Part shown: one piece after another, positions 8,250-17,626 of the stretch
Numbering within the stretch: position 1 is the stretch's first letter
How the letters are laid out: each line of letters starts with the position of its first letter
Assembly: GCF_038004425.1 (NCBI RefSeq)
Contig: NZ_JBBORC010000001.1
Location: 3,315,001 to 3,379,000 of the forward strand
Reading direction: 5' to 3'
Source of the DNA: Solibacillus sp. FSL W7-1464
GTDB taxonomy: Bacteria > Bacillota > Bacilli > Bacillales_A > Planococcaceae
DNA length: 64,000 nt
Translations under genes and position numbers: made by a program
Notes under the pieces: model-generated
Seen by the model: the letters and a program-made list of their open reading frames with translations, nothing else
Told to the model about the DNA's origin: nothing
The model's database searches: none

Positions 8250-9893
8250 TTACTCCATTGAAACGTTATCTAATTTATCAGAGCCTGTTGGGTGCGGCAA
8301 GAACCCTTTCACACCTGCTTTAGCTGCAAGTAGTGGTGTAGAGTGAGCAAGCGGAACCCATGGAGCATCGTCATGAATGATTTCCTGTGCTTTTTTGTAT
8401 AATTCATTACGCACATTTTCATCTGTTTCAGACTGCGCCTGGATTAATAGACTATGAACTTCTTCATTAGTATAGTACGCATAGTTGTTTGAACCGATAT
8501 TGTCTTTGTCTAATAATGTGTAGATGAAGTTGTCTGCATCTCCATTATCACCAGTCCAGCCAAGCATGAATGCATCTGCTTCACCGTTGTTCGCTTTTTC
8601 CAAATATGTTGCCCATTCAAATGTTACGATTTTCGATGGAATCCCAACATCTTCTAAGTTTTTCTGAATAACTTCCGCAACTTTCGCTCCGTCCGGCATA
8701 TATGGACGAGGTACCGGCATTGCCCATAACTCAATTTCTTTTCCGTCATAACCAGCTTCAGCTAATAAAGATTTCGCTTTTTCAGGATCATACGGATATG
8801 GGGAAATTGCATCGTTGTAACCGCTAATTGATGGTGGCATCGGGTTTGCCGCCACTTCTGCACGTCCTTCAAAGAACGCATCAACAATCGCCTGTTTATC
8901 GATTGCATAGTTTACTGCCTGACGTACCAGTTTGTTATCAAACGGTGCGCGTGTATTCGTTAAACCTAAATAGCCAATGTTCATTGATGGACGTTCAATC
9001 AGTTGTAACGTCGAATCACCTTCCACTGTTTTACCGTCTGAAGGATTAATACCATCAGCTAAATCGATATTGCCTGCCATTAATTCATTTAGACGAGCAG
9101 AGTTATCCGGAATTGAACGGAAAATAACTTTATCTAATTTCGGTAAACCTTCTTGCCAGTAATCTTCAAACTTCTCAATCGTAATTGAGTCATTACGTTT
9201 CCAGTCTGTAAATTTAAATGGACCTGTACCTACAGGGTTATCGCCGAATTTATCGCCTGCTGCTTCAAATGCAGTTGGAGAACCAATTCCGAACGGGCTC
9301 ATTGCCAAGTTTTTAAGGAATGGTGCCTGCGGACGGGAAAGTGTGAAGACAACTGTGTAATCCCCTTCTGCCGTAACATCTTTAATAATATCTTCGCCCT
9401 CTGCTTTAAACATCGAGTTGAAATAGTAGAAATCTTCCTCTTTTCCACCTTTCCAGCGGTTGATATTTTTAATAACCGCTTCTGCATTGAAGTCTGTGCC
9501 GTCATGGAATTTTACACCTTCCTGAAGCTGGAATGTATAAGTTAAACCGTCTTCACTTACTTCCCATTCTTTTGCTAGTCCAGGGTTGATCGTTGTATCC
9601 TGTTCCCCGAAGTTCAGTAATGTTTCAAATAGGTTTTGCGTTACTTTGAATGATTCGCCATCTGTTACGATGCCTGGGTCAAGTGAAACAGAATCTGCTC
9701 CACGGCCAAATACTAAAACTTGAGGTGTTGAAGAACTTGAATTGTCTGTCGTATTGCTGTCTGTATCTGTACTTGAATCATTGCTTGTTTCTGATGATGA
9801 CGTTTCTGCATCGTCAGTACCGCAAGCAGCTAAAAATAATGACATTATTAATAGCATCATAAGACTTACTAAATACAATTTACCTTTCCTCAA
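8250..9893 (-). CDS. Peptide-binding lipoprotein (SBP_bac_5 / DppA-OppA family), system 1
   Basis: 547 residues from TTG 9893 with GGGGG 8 nt upstream. A signal peptide ends in lipobox LAAC (Cys about residue 24), followed by a Ser/Asp/Thr-rich linker (about 25-55) and the large two-lobe binding domain. Family motifs include GLAKEWEVSEDGLTYTFQL near residue 103. The protein would be anchored to the outer face of the membrane and deliver peptides to the OppB/C channel. Unusually, it lies after the two ATPase genes and before the permeases. Confidence 0.9.
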   Translation of the reverse strand: MRKGKLYLVSLMMLLIMSLFLAACGTDDAETSSSETSNDSSTDTDSNTTDNSSSSTPQVLVFGRGADSVSLDPGIVTDGESFKVTQNLFETLLNFGEQDTTINPGLAKEWEVSEDGLTYTFQLQEGVKFHDGTDFNAEAVIKNINRWKGGKEEDFYYFNSMFKAEGEDIIKDVTAEGDYTVVFTLSRPQAPFLKNLAMSPFGIGSPTAFEAAGDKFGDNPVGTGPFKFTDWKRNDSITIEKFEDYWQEGLPKLDKVIFRSIPDNSARLNELMAGNIDLADGINPSDGKTVEGDSTLQLIERPSMNIGYLGLTNTRAPFDNKLVRQAVNYAIDKQAIVDAFFEGRAEVAANPMPPSISGYNDAISPYPYDPEKAKSLLAEAGYDGKEIELWAMPVPRPYMPDGAKVAEVIQKNLEDVGIPSKIVTFEWATYLEKANNGEADAFMLGWTGDNGDADNFIYTLLDKDNIGSNNYAYYTNEEVHSLLIQAQSETDENVRNELYKKAQEIIHDDAPWVPLAHSTPLLAAKAGVKGFLPHPTGSDKLDNVSME

Positions 9894-9925
9894 TAAAAAA
9901 ACCCCCTAGACTTTATAATCTATTA

Positions 9926-10903
9926 TCATTGTGGCGTTTCATATAAATGACACGCTACAGAATGACCTGGTTTAACTTGCTGGAGCATCGGAGTGACTTG
10001 CTTGCACTTTTCCATCGCAAAAGGACAGCGCGTATGGAATGTGCATCCTGTCGGCGGGTTTGACGGGCTCGGAATATCCCCTTTGAGCAATAGCTGTTCC
10101 CGCTCAAACTGCGGATCCGGAATTGGTACAGCCGATAATAGCGCTTGTGTGTAGGGATGTAATGGCTCATGATATAACGATTCGCTCTCCGCAATTTCGA
10201 CTAGCCTTCCCAAGTACATCACACCTACCCGGTCACTAATATGTCGCACAACCCCTAAATCATGGGCAATAAATATATATGTCAGTTTCAAATCTTCCTG
10301 CAATCGCTGCATTAAATTTAATACTTGTGCTTGAATGGATACGTCCAGTGCAGATACCGGTTCATCTGCAATAATCAGTTTCGGATTAGTCATTAAAGCT
10401 CTGGCAATACCGATCCGCTGTCTTTGTCCCCCGCTAAACTGGTGTGGATAGCGCTTCGCATGATAGGAGCTTAAACCGACGATTTCCAAATATTCACGGA
10501 CTTTCTTTTTGCGCTCCTTCGCATTGCCGATTCCGTGGACAATTAACGGTTCCTCTAAAATTTTTTCAACCGTATGTCTTGGATTCAATGAAGCATACGG
10601 ATCCTGAAACACCATTTGGATTTCCCTTCGGACTTTTCGCATTTGTTCGCTGTTTAACTTTGTGAGCTCTACGCCATCAAATGTCACCTGGCCATCTGTA
10701 GGTTCATGCAAACGCATAATCGCACGGCCCGTAGTAGATTTCCCACAGCCGGATTCTCCGACAATGCCTAATGTTTCCCCTTCATAAAGCTCAAACGATA
10801 CGTCATCGACAGCCTTCACATCACCTACATGGCGTGCAAACATCCCATGCCGGATCGGGAAATACTTTTTCAGATTGTCAACTTTCAGCAGCACTTTCGA
10901 CAT
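9926..10903 (-). CDS. Peptide ABC transporter ATPase (OppF/DppF family), system 1
   Basis: 325 residues from ATG 10903, which has AAGGGGGAG 8 nt upstream; longer in-frame starts would run far into oppD. Walker [10 protein letters not shown] (about 49), signature [14 protein letters not shown] (about 157), Walker [13 protein letters not shown] (about 180). The C-terminal oligopeptide/dipeptide extension ends in a cysteine-rich part ([15 protein letters not shown]) that in relatives holds an Fe-S cluster. It starts 26 bp inside the upstream oppD, so translation is probably coupled. Confidence 0.92.
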   Translation of the reverse strand: MSKVLLKVDNLKKYFPIRHGMFARHVGDVKAVDDVSFELYEGETLGIVGESGCGKSTTGRAIMRLHEPTDGQVTFDGVELTKLNSEQMRKVRREIQMVFQDPYASLNPRHTVEKILEEPLIVHGIGNAKERKKKVREYLEIVGLSSYHAKRYPHQFSGGQRQRIGIARALMTNPKLIIADEPVSALDVSIQAQVLNLMQRLQEDLKLTYIFIAHDLGVVRHISDRVGVMYLGRLVEIAESESLYHEPLHPYTQALLSAVPIPDPQFEREQLLLKGDIPSPSNPPTGCTFHTRCPFAMEKCKQVTPMLQQVKPGHSVACHLYETPQ

Positions 10904-11897
10904 GTGTGACTCCCCCTTCTTCCATATCCAATAAAAAGCATCTAGCTTTATGTGTACCGGATGATTCATAGAGCGGAGGAGTATTTGTCATACAACGATC
11001 GAATGCATATTCACAACGTGCTGCAAAACGGCATCCTTCCAAAATCGAACCTGGTTTCGGAACATTCCCGGGAATCGAATAAAGCGTATCCTTTTTATAA
11101 CGCATATCCGGTACTGACTGGATAAGTCCTTTTGTATAAGGGTGCTGCGGATTTCTGAATATTTCATTAACCGGAGCTTCTTCTACGATTTGCCCCGCAT
11201 ACATGACAATGACGCGCTCACAGGTTTCCGCAACAACACCTAAATCATGTGTAATGAGTAAAACAGCGGTGTTCAGCCGTTCATTTAAGTCCCGCATTAA
11301 CTTTAAAATTTGGGCTTGGATAGTTACATCGAGGGCTGTTGTCGGTTCGTCGGCAATAAGTACTTTCGGATTGCATACAAGGGCCATCGCAATCATTACA
11401 CGTTGCCGCATCCCTCCCGACAGCTGATGTGGATAGTCTTTAAGCAACTGTTCCGCGCGCGGCAAACCGACCAGCTTCATGATTTCCACCGCCCGGGTAC
11501 TCGCTTCTTTTTTTGACCACTTCGGATGGTGAATTCTGATTGCCTCGATCAATTGGTTCCCGATTGTAAACAATGGATTCAGCGAAGTCATAGGCTCCTG
11601 GAAAATCATCGCGATTTCATTGCCTCGTATTTTGCGCATTTGCTTATCTGAAAGCTTTGAAATGTCTTGCCCTTTCAGTAAAATTTCCCCATTTGTTATT
11701 TTTCCGGGAGGATTCGGCACAAGGCCCATAATGGATAGGGAGGTAACACTTTTGCCACAGCCGGACTCCCCTACAATGGCGAGTATTTCCCCTTCATGAA
11801 TTGAAAAGCTTATTCGATCGACAGCCGCAACCTTTCCACTGTCTGAAAAAAATGTCGTTTCTAACTCTCTCACTTCAAGCACAGCTTTTCGACTCAT
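10878..11897 (-). CDS. Peptide ABC transporter ATPase (OppD/DppD family), system 1
   Basis: 339 residues; first gene of the operon. Walker [11 protein letters not shown] (about 42), signature [15 protein letters not shown] (about 157), Walker [14 protein letters not shown] (about 181), His switch in [11 protein letters not shown]-terminal cysteine motif [21 protein letters not shown] lies before ATG. It pairs with the OppF-like ATPase to power import. A CodY-type box lies 12-26 bp upstream of the start codon. Confidence 0.92.
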   Translation of the reverse strand: MSRKAVLEVRELETTFFSDSGKVAAVDRISFSIHEGEILAIVGESGCGKSVTSLSIMGLVPNPPGKITNGEILLKGQDISKLSDKQMRKIRGNEIAMIFQEPMTSLNPLFTIGNQLIEAIRIHHPKWSKKEASTRAVEIMKLVGLPRAEQLLKDYPHQLSGGMRQRVMIAMALVCNPKVLIADEPTTALDVTIQAQILKLMRDLNERLNTAVLLITHDLGVVAETCERVIVMYAGQIVEEAPVNEIFRNPQHPYTKGLIQSVPDMRYKKDTLYSIPGNVPKPGSILEGCRFAARCEYAFDRCMTNTPPLYESSGTHKARCFLLDMEEGGVTHVESAAES

Positions 11898-11908
11898 TTA
11901 AACACCCC

Positions 11909-11923
11909 AATTTTCTGAAGATT
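11909..11923. promoter_or_regulatory. CodY box in the leader of peptide transporter 1
   Basis: AATTTTCTGAAGATT matches the established CodY consensus AATTTTCWGAAAATT at 14 of 15 positions. A weaker 11/15 match lies next to it at 11926-11940. Both are downstream of the -10, where bound CodY would block transcription. Confidence 0.7.
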
Positions 11924-11944
11924 AAAAGTATTTGAAAATATGAT

Positions 11945-11950
11945 ATTATA
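11945..11950 (-). promoter_or_regulatory. -10 element of peptide transporter 1 operon
   Basis: Perfect TATAAT on the minus strand about 50 bp before the oppD start. No good -35 at 16-18 bp. Confidence 0.45.
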
Positions 11951-12002
11951 ACATCTACTAATTTACAACATTATCGTAAAAAAATGTAATTTTAAATATA
12001 CA

Positions 12003-12045
12003 TAAAAAAAAGTGACCATGCTGATTTATTTCAACATAGTCACTT
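12003..12045 (-). terminator. Terminator after ygaD
   Basis: Minus strand AAGTGACTATGTTGA pairs with CAGCATGGTCACTT across a short loop, then eight T. Confidence 0.85.
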
Positions 12046-12049
12046 AAAT

Positions 12050-13807
12050 TTAATCTAATTTTTGTACTTGGAATAAGTTATAATATGCTCCTTGTTGCTC
12101 CATTAGTCGTTGATGTGTACCGGATTCTACAACTTCTCCGTGTTCAATAACGAAAATGTTGTCAGCGTGGGTAATTGTAGACAGTCGGTGAGCGATAATA
12201 ATCGTCGTCCGCTCATGTGCTAAACGGTCAAGCGAGTCTTGAATTAGCGCTTCACTTTCCAGATCGAGTGCAGAAGTCGCCTCGTCCAACACAAGAATTG
12301 GCGGATTTTTTAGAAATACCCGTGCAATTGCCACACGCTGTTTCTGCCCGCCTGAAAGTTTAACACCGCGTTCTCCCACTTTCGTGTCATAGCCTTCCGG
12401 TAAACCCATAATAAAGTCATGGGCATTCGCCGCTTTGGCAGCAGCAACTATTTCCTCATCTGTAGCATGCGGATTTCCCATTAAAATATTCTGCTTCACC
12501 GAATCACTAAACAAAATATTATCCTGTAATACTATCCCGATTTGTGCGCGTAATGATTCAATCGTAACATCTTTAACGTTTTGATCATCAATTTTTACCG
12601 CTCCCTCCGTTACATCATAGAAGCGTGGAATTAAGCTGACGATTGTCGATTTCCCCCCGCCACTCATACCTACAAAGGCGACAGTTTGTCCAGGTTCAAT
12701 CGTGAAATCAACTTCATTTAAAATTGTGTTTCCAGCTTTATCATACTTGAATGTAACTCGATCAAATTGAAGCTTCCCTTTTGCTGCGGGTAACACCATC
12801 GCGTTAGGCTTGTTTTGAACTTCATATTTCTCATCCATCAGTTCAAACATTCGGTCCATTGAGGCAATTGACTGAGTCAATGTTGTCGACGAACTCACCA
12901 ATCGGCGAAGTGGTCCATACAAGCGTTCAATATAAGCATAAAATGCAACAAGTACACCGATGGATAGGTCACCTTGTAAAAACTGATAACCTGCGTAGCC
13001 AATCACGATCAGCGGCGCCATATCCGTAATAGTATTAACGACAGCAAAAGATTTTGCGTTCCAGCGTGAATGGTCCAACGCTTTATTAAGAAATTCTCCA
13101 TTCGTTTCATCGAAAATTTTCTGCTCATGCTTTTCCAGTGTAAAACTTTTAATGATGCTCATACCGGCAACACGTTCATGTAAATAACTTTGAACACCTG
13201 CTAGTGCCTGAGATCGCTCCTTCGTTAAACTACGAAGTCTTCCGAAGAAATACTTTACACTAAATGCGTAAAACGGCAGTGCTATAAGCGACACAAGCGT
13301 CAGCTTTACATCCATTGCAAACATGACGGCAATGACGATTAAAATCGTCGCTAAATCCAGCCATAAGTTCATCAATCCTGTCATAACAAAGTTTTTCGTC
13401 TGCTCAACATCATTGATGACACGTGAAATTACCTCTCCAGCCCGGGTATTCGCATAATACTTTAAGCTTAATTTTTGTAAGTGCCCATACAGCTCTTTAC
13501 GTATATCAAATAAAATATTGTTACTCAAGTTTTGAGCAAAGTATTGGCGGTAATACTCGATTGGTGGCCGAATAACAAAAAACAGTACGAGCGCAATTCC
13601 GATCCATGTAAATAATTGCTTTGTCTTCTCCTCTGTAGACATACCATCATTTAACAATATATCATCAATAATTATTTGCAGGAGCCACGGTAAAAATAAC
13701 GGAATCGCAAATTTAAGTATGCCGATTACGATTGTTAAAAATAAAAGCATTTTATACGGCTTGACGAACCGCATATAACGTTTAATACTATCCAATGCAA
13801 AAAACAC
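12050..13807 (-). CDS. ygaD: YgaD-like ABC exporter, fused membrane and ATPase domains
   Basis: 585 residues. Six-helix type 1 exporter domain (about 20-310), then an ATPase domain: Walker [10 protein letters not shown] (about 373), signature [15 protein letters not shown] (about 476), Walker [13 protein letters not shown] (about 499), His switch IIAHRL. A homodimeric half-transporter of the lipid/multidrug exporter class; substrate unknown. The frame opens at GTG 13807, but the ribosome site GAGGGG is only 2 nt away. TTG 13795 would give MDSIKRYM, which matches the family N-terminus better, so the true start may be there. Position next to ygaC identifies it as YgaD. Confidence 0.88.
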   Translation of the reverse strand: MFFALDSIKRYMRFVKPYKMLLFLTIVIGILKFAIPLFLPWLLQIIIDDILLNDGMSTEEKTKQLFTWIGIALVLFFVIRPPIEYYRQYFAQNLSNNILFDIRKELYGHLQKLSLKYYANTRAGEVISRVINDVEQTKNFVMTGLMNLWLDLATILIVIAVMFAMDVKLTLVSLIALPFYAFSVKYFFGRLRSLTKERSQALAGVQSYLHERVAGMSIIKSFTLEKHEQKIFDETNGEFLNKALDHSRWNAKSFAVVNTITDMAPLIVIGYAGYQFLQGDLSIGVLVAFYAYIERLYGPLRRLVSSSTTLTQSIASMDRMFELMDEKYEVQNKPNAMVLPAAKGKLQFDRVTFKYDKAGNTILNEVDFTIEPGQTVAFVGMSGGGKSTIVSLIPRFYDVTEGAVKIDDQNVKDVTIESLRAQIGIVLQDNILFSDSVKQNILMGNPHATDEEIVAAAKAANAHDFIMGLPEGYDTKVGERGVKLSGGQKQRVAIARVFLKNPPILVLDEATSALDLESEALIQDSLDRLAHERTTIIIAHRLSTITHADNIFVIEHGEVVESGTHQRLMEQQGAYYNLFQVQKLD

Positions 13808-13883
13808 TTCCCCTCAGAAATTTTGCAACAGCAATTATCATATCATAATTCCCCATTAAACATTTACACATGTACTTTACCCA

Positions 13884-13920
13884 AAAGAAAAACACAAGCA
13901 ACATAAAATAGCTGCTTGTG
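13884..13920 (-). terminator. Terminator after ygaC
   Basis: Minus strand CACAAGCAGC / GTTGCTTGTG stem followed by a T-rich run. Confidence 0.8.
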
Positions 13921-13925
13921 CCTCA

Positions 13926-14474
13926 TTACTCTTTATTTGCCTGAATTTCACTCAATAAAATATAACGGTTCGTCCAAGATTCTATGAAGTCCGGAGCGAA
14001 CGGTCCACGGCGTTGTTCAATCCAGCTTACCAATGTTTTAACATTCCGCTGTAAGATTTTATCTATGACTTCGGGGTAGTTCATTTCCAACCTGTGCTGC
14101 TCATATTCATCTTCATCCAATAATGCATGAGTCATATCAGGAAACACCTTTACGTCCAAATCATAGTCAATATATTTTAAGCAGTTGTTATCAAACACAA
14201 ACGGTGAACTGATGTTGCAATAGTAATACACGCCGTCATCCCGCAGCATACAAATAATATTGAACCAATGCTCTGCATGAAAGTAACAAATCGAGGGCTC
14301 ACGTGTCAGCCAGGTGCGACCATCCGATTCAGTAACAAGTGTTTTTTCATTGGCGCCGATAATAATATTTTTTGTTGCTTTTAATACCATCGTTTCTTGC
14401 CAGACACGGTGGATATTACCATTGTGCTTATAACTATGTATTTGGATTTTTTCTCCTTCAACCGGTAATGCCAT
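13926..14474 (-). CDS. ygaC: YgaC-like nucleoside tri-/diphosphatase (DUF402)
   Basis: 182 residues from ATG 14474. AAGGTGG lies 8 nt upstream, and [12 protein letters not shown] lines up with the family N-terminus; ATG 14477 is a close alternative. Conserved DUF402 blocks include [12 protein letters not shown] (about 52), [13 protein letters not shown] (about 84) and the acidic [13 protein letters not shown] (about 104) that would bind metal. Family members hydrolyse nucleoside tri- and diphosphates. Placed between ygaD and the sspE locus as in B. subtilis. Confidence 0.88.
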   Translation of the reverse strand: MALPVEGEKIQIHSYKHNGNIHRVWQETMVLKATKNIIIGANEKTLVTESDGRTWLTREPSICYFHAEHWFNIICMLRDDGVYYYCNISSPFVFDNNCLKYIDYDLDVKVFPDMTHALLDEDEYEQHRLEMNYPEVIDKILQRNVKTLVSWIEQRRGPFAPDFIESWTNRYILLSEIQANKE

Positions 14475-14681
14475 CATAAAGCCCACCTTTTCGTCTTAGC
14501 TAAAAATTCTAGCAGTCTTTATTGTATTATAACAATGCTTTGGCAAAACTTGTAGTTCGAATGCAATTATTTTCAATTTTGCGTGAAAATCATTGCGAGC
14601 CCTTAATAGTTGCACCTATTTAAACAGAGCATCTAGAAGTATAGCTTCTTTTATAATTTCCCTGCTCTTTCTTTTTAAAAC

Positions 14682-14717
14682 AAAAAGGCGCTCTGAAAGT
14701 TTGCACTTTCAGAACGT
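14682..14717 (-). terminator. Terminator after the sspE-like gene
   Basis: Minus strand TCTGAAAGT / ACTTTCAGA stem with a 4-nt loop, followed by TTTTT. Confidence 0.75.
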
Positions 14718-14731
14718 CTTCCTTCACTTCA

Positions 14732-15055
14732 TTAGAAGTTGTTGTTGTTACGCTTCGCGAATTGTGCGTTACGCTGCTCTTGTTCGCGTTGCTGTTTTTG
14801 GTTTTGTTGTTGAACTTCGTTGAAATTTTCGTCTTGACCGAACTCTTCAAGGTTGTTGTTTTGTTGGTTGTTTTGACGCTTATTTTGTTTTTGGTTTTGA
14901 TTTTGGTTTTGGTTTTGCTGGTTGAACTCGTTGAAGTTTAGTTCTTGACCAAACTCTTCAAAGTTGTTCTGTTGGTTGTTACGTTGGTTTTGGTTTTGTT
15001 GATTATTACGGTTTTGCTGATTATTACGGTTTTGGTTTTGTTCATTGCGACTCAT
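14732..15055 (-). CDS. sspE: Divergent gamma-type small acid-soluble spore protein (SspE locus)
   Basis: 107 residues, very rich in Asn and Gln with no Cys or Trp. Two imperfect repeats: NNFEEFGQELNFNEF (about 31) and NNLEEFGQDENFNEV (about 68). Both keep the FG-x-E core of gamma-SASP repeats but lack the TEFASE site cut by the germination protease. The locus (between mutY and ygaC) is that of sspE in B. subtilis, GGAGGTGA gives a very strong ribosome site, and a sigma-G-like promoter lies upstream. Gamma SASPs are spore amino-acid stores. The identity is inferred from position, composition, repeats and promoter; sequence similarity alone is weak. Confidence 0.7.
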   Translation of the reverse strand: MSRNEQNQNRNNQQNRNNQQNQNQRNNQQNNFEEFGQELNFNEFNQQNQNQNQNQKQNKRQNNQQNNNLEEFGQDENFNEVQQQNQKQQREQEQRNAQFAKRNNNNF

Positions 15056-15077
15056 CTTTTGTCACCTCCACGACCTT

Positions 15078-15107
15078 TATTGTGGTCCGGTGATAAAAGA
15101 ATTATGC
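15078..15107 (-). promoter_or_regulatory. Sigma-G-like forespore promoter of the sspE-like gene
   Basis: Minus strand GCATA (15103-15107), exactly 18 bp, CACAATA (15078-15084). This fits the sigma-G pattern GNATR-N18-CATNHTA with one mismatch. The -35 overlaps the mutY stop codon. Confidence 0.6.
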
Positions 15108-16160
15108 ATTGATTTTTCCCCAGATTTTTAACATCGGCACGGGCATTGGTAAATTGGCAATATGTTCTTTTGTAAAGAATGCCGTATTTTCCGGATTACC
15201 CTTCGTCTCAACAGCATCGACTAAATAGCTGTCGAGATGCCATTTCAAATGAGAAAACACATGTTTAAAATTTAAAATCGGTTCTTTAAAATTGCGCTCC
15301 AAAGTTACGTTATATTGTTTTTCAACTTTGGTTAAACTATTTTCATCTGTCTGGCGCTCAATCATAATAAACTGCCACATATTCGCGAGCAGACCATCTT
15401 CCGGACGCTTCTCCATTAAAAAGCGACCTTCTTTGTCACGAATAATATAAACATCATATTCAATATTCTTTGTTTTAAGCTTTTTGGATTTAACTGGCAA
15501 GCTGGATGGATCGCCTTCATGGAATGCCGTGCAGTAATCACGCACTGGACATAATAAGCATTTTGGTGAAGTCGGTGTACAAATCAATGCACCAAGCTCC
15601 ATCAGTCCTTGATTAAATGCAGATGCATTTTCAGGATCAATCAGCTCTGTTACCGCTTGTTCAAAAATTTTCTTTGTTTTCGGCAAAGCGATATCGGCGT
15701 CAATATTTAATACGCGACTTAAAACACGCATAACATTTCCATCTACAGCATGTTCCGGCTTTCCGTAAGCAATACTTAAAATTGCACCTGCAGTATAAGG
15801 TCCAACACCTTTTAGCTTTGATATGTCGACACGGTTATCCGGCACTTTTCCGCCGTACACCTCGACTACTTCCCGGACACCTGCTTGTAAATTACGGACA
15901 CGGGAATAATACCCTAGACCTTCCCACATTTTAAGCAGCTCTTCTTCCGGTGAATAGGCTAAGCTTTCCGCTGTCGGATATTTTTCTATAAAACGGTTGT
16001 AATATGGGATGACTGTATCAACTCTTGTTTGCTGCAGCATTACTTCTGATACCCAAATTTGATACGGTTCTTTCGTACGACGCCAAGGCAAATCTCGTTG
16101 CTCTTGCAAAAACCATTGCACTAACGCTCGGCGAAACTCTTTTGTATATGGATAGTTCAC
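15102..16160 (-). CDS. mutY: A/G-specific adenine DNA glycosylase MutY
   Basis: 352 residues from GTG 16160, 5 nt after GGAGG; the TTG that opens the frame is part of that site. Catalytic Glu in SEVMLQQT (about 38), helix-hairpin-helix LKGVGPYTAGAI (about 112), catalytic Asp in AVDGNV (about 136), and the 4Fe-4S set C-x6-C-x2-C-x5-C in CTPTSPKCLLCPVRDYC (about 191). The C-terminal NUDIX-like domain recognises 8-oxoG. It removes A mispaired with 8-oxoG. Confidence 0.95.
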   Translation of the reverse strand: MNYPYTKEFRRALVQWFLQEQRDLPWRRTKEPYQIWVSEVMLQQTRVDTVIPYYNRFIEKYPTAESLAYSPEEELLKMWEGLGYYSRVRNLQAGVREVVEVYGGKVPDNRVDISKLKGVGPYTAGAILSIAYGKPEHAVDGNVMRVLSRVLNIDADIALPKTKKIFEQAVTELIDPENASAFNQGLMELGALICTPTSPKCLLCPVRDYCTAFHEGDPSSLPVKSKKLKTKNIEYDVYIIRDKEGRFLMEKRPEDGLLANMWQFIMIERQTDENSLTKVEKQYNVTLERNFKEPILNFKHVFSHLKWHLDSYLVDAVETKGNPENTAFFTKEHIANLPMPVPMLKIWGKINA

Positions 16161-16274
16161 ATTGTCCTCCAAAAATTCGATTTTATTTCCTTAAAAAAGG
16201 GTATATTATAATGTGGATACTATTGCTAAATTTTTCCGTTCTCGAACGGGTTTAAGATCGAGGGGTTGATACAT

Positions 16275-17264
16275 TTGGATTCAGGCACACATTTCGTCAT
16301 GGGGATTGCAATTGGAGGCCTAGCACTTGTAGACCCGACTGTCGCAAGTCATTCCATGACCTTTACGGCTGTAATGGCAGGAACGATTATCGGACAACAG
16401 GCACCGGATATTGATACGGTTTTAAAACTTCGTAATAATGCGGTTTATATACGTCATCACCGAGGGATTACACATTCAATACCAGCCGTTTTACTATGGC
16501 CTCTCTTAATAACAGGTGTTCTCGCTCTTATTTTACCTGACGTCCACCTATTCAATGTTTGGCTATGGACACAGATCGCCGTATTTTTACATGTGTTTGT
16601 AGATATTTTCAATGCATACGGCACACAGGCATTGCGCCCGTTTTCAAAAAAGTGGGTTGCACTCGGTGTTATTAATACATTTGATCCATTTATATTTACG
16701 ATGCACTGTATCGGTATTTTACTTTGGTTATTAGGGACAGAACCTGTCCTCACATTTACGGTCATGTACATCATTATTTTCTTCTATTATATTTTACGTT
16801 TTGCTCTTCAAAAGGCGGTTAAAACTGCTGTCCATCATGAACTGCAGGACGAAGAATTTGTAATTGTTGCTCCGACAATGCGCTTTTTCCATTGGAAAGT
16901 TGCTGCTAAATCTAAAACGCACTTTTACGTTGGCCGTGCCTATCGCAGATCCGTCAATATTTACGATAAGTTCGAAATTGAGCCAATCCCAAAAACGGAG
17001 CTCGTTGAAAAAGCGATAAAGGATCCAAACTTAGATGCCTTTTTATCGTTTTCACCACTTTACCGGTGGGAAATTTCAGAGCTTGAAAGCGGCGTAACAG
17101 AACTGCGTTTAATCGATTTACGCTACCGCAGTAACGATCGCTATCCTTTCGTTGCAGTCGCCCATTTAGATGATGAGCTTAACATTGTCAATTCTTATAC
17201 CGGCTGGATTTTCACAGAAGAAAAACTGCAGAAACGACTGCAAATAGGAGCCGGAAATGACTAA
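16275..17264 (+). CDS. yfhP: YfhP-like membrane-bound metal-dependent hydrolase (DUF457)
   Basis: 329 residues from TTG 16275: GAGGGG is 9 nt away and the protein then begins MDSGTHFVMG, the family N-terminus. Conserved metal-ligand blocks: APDIDTV (about 37) and HHRGITHS (about 58), followed by membrane helices to about residue 185 and a soluble C-terminal part. Belongs to the YdjM/LexA-binding membrane hydrolase group; substrate unknown. Divergent from mutY as in B. subtilis. Confidence 0.85.
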   Translation: MDSGTHFVMGIAIGGLALVDPTVASHSMTFTAVMAGTIIGQQAPDIDTVLKLRNNAVYIRHHRGITHSIPAVLLWPLLITGVLALILPDVHLFNVWLWTQIAVFLHVFVDIFNAYGTQALRPFSKKWVALGVINTFDPFIFTMHCIGILLWLLGTEPVLTFTVMYIIIFFYYILRFALQKAVKTAVHHELQDEEFVIVAPTMRFFHWKVAAKSKTHFYVGRAYRRSVNIYDKFEIEPIPKTELVEKAIKDPNLDAFLSFSPLYRWEISELESGVTELRLIDLRYRSNDRYPFVAVAHLDDELNIVNSYTGWIFTEEKLQKRLQIGAGND

Positions 17265-17276
17265 ATAAAAAGACGG

Positions 17277-17309
17277 AAAACCACCAGCCACAACTGGTGG
17301 TTTTATTTT
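17277..17309 (+). terminator. Terminator after yfhP
   Basis: AAAACCACCAG / CTGGTGGTTTT 11-bp stem, T-rich tail. Confidence 0.8.
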
Positions 17310-17355
17310 GCAATCAGCTTAGAAGCTACACAATTACATTATAGCTGGATTGGTT

Positions 17356-17625
17356 TTAATTTAACGTATCATCACTGTCGTTTAATAAATGGGCATATTT
17401 CGGATTTTGTGCCGCAAATAAATGCAGTTTATCCCCATAGCTTTCAATTAACTGGCTCACTAATTTAGCCGTATATTCCGCGCCGCGGTAATCCGCACCG
17501 GCTTTGGCAGATGTCGACTCGAAATCGCTGCATAATAATTCCACCCATGTACGAGCACGGCCTGCCGGTAATTTAGGATTTTTCGCTAATAATTGTTCTG
17601 TTAATCTTTGATATAATTCTTCCAT
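17356..17625 (-). CDS. yfhJ: YfhJ-like small protein (WVELL family)
   Basis: 89 residues, helical and soluble, with the family core GRARTWVELLCSDFE (about 22-36). AAGGGAAG lies before ATG. It starts one base after the yfhH stop, so the two are translated together at the end of a recX-yfhH-yfhJ operon. Role unknown. B. subtilis has yfhI between yfhH and yfhJ; here it is absent. Confidence 0.8.
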   Translation of the reverse strand: MEELYQRLTEQLLAKNPKLPAGRARTWVELLCSDFESTSAKAGADYRGAEYTAKLVSQLIESYGDKLHLFAAQNPKYAHLLNDSDDTLN

Positions 17626-17626
17626 G

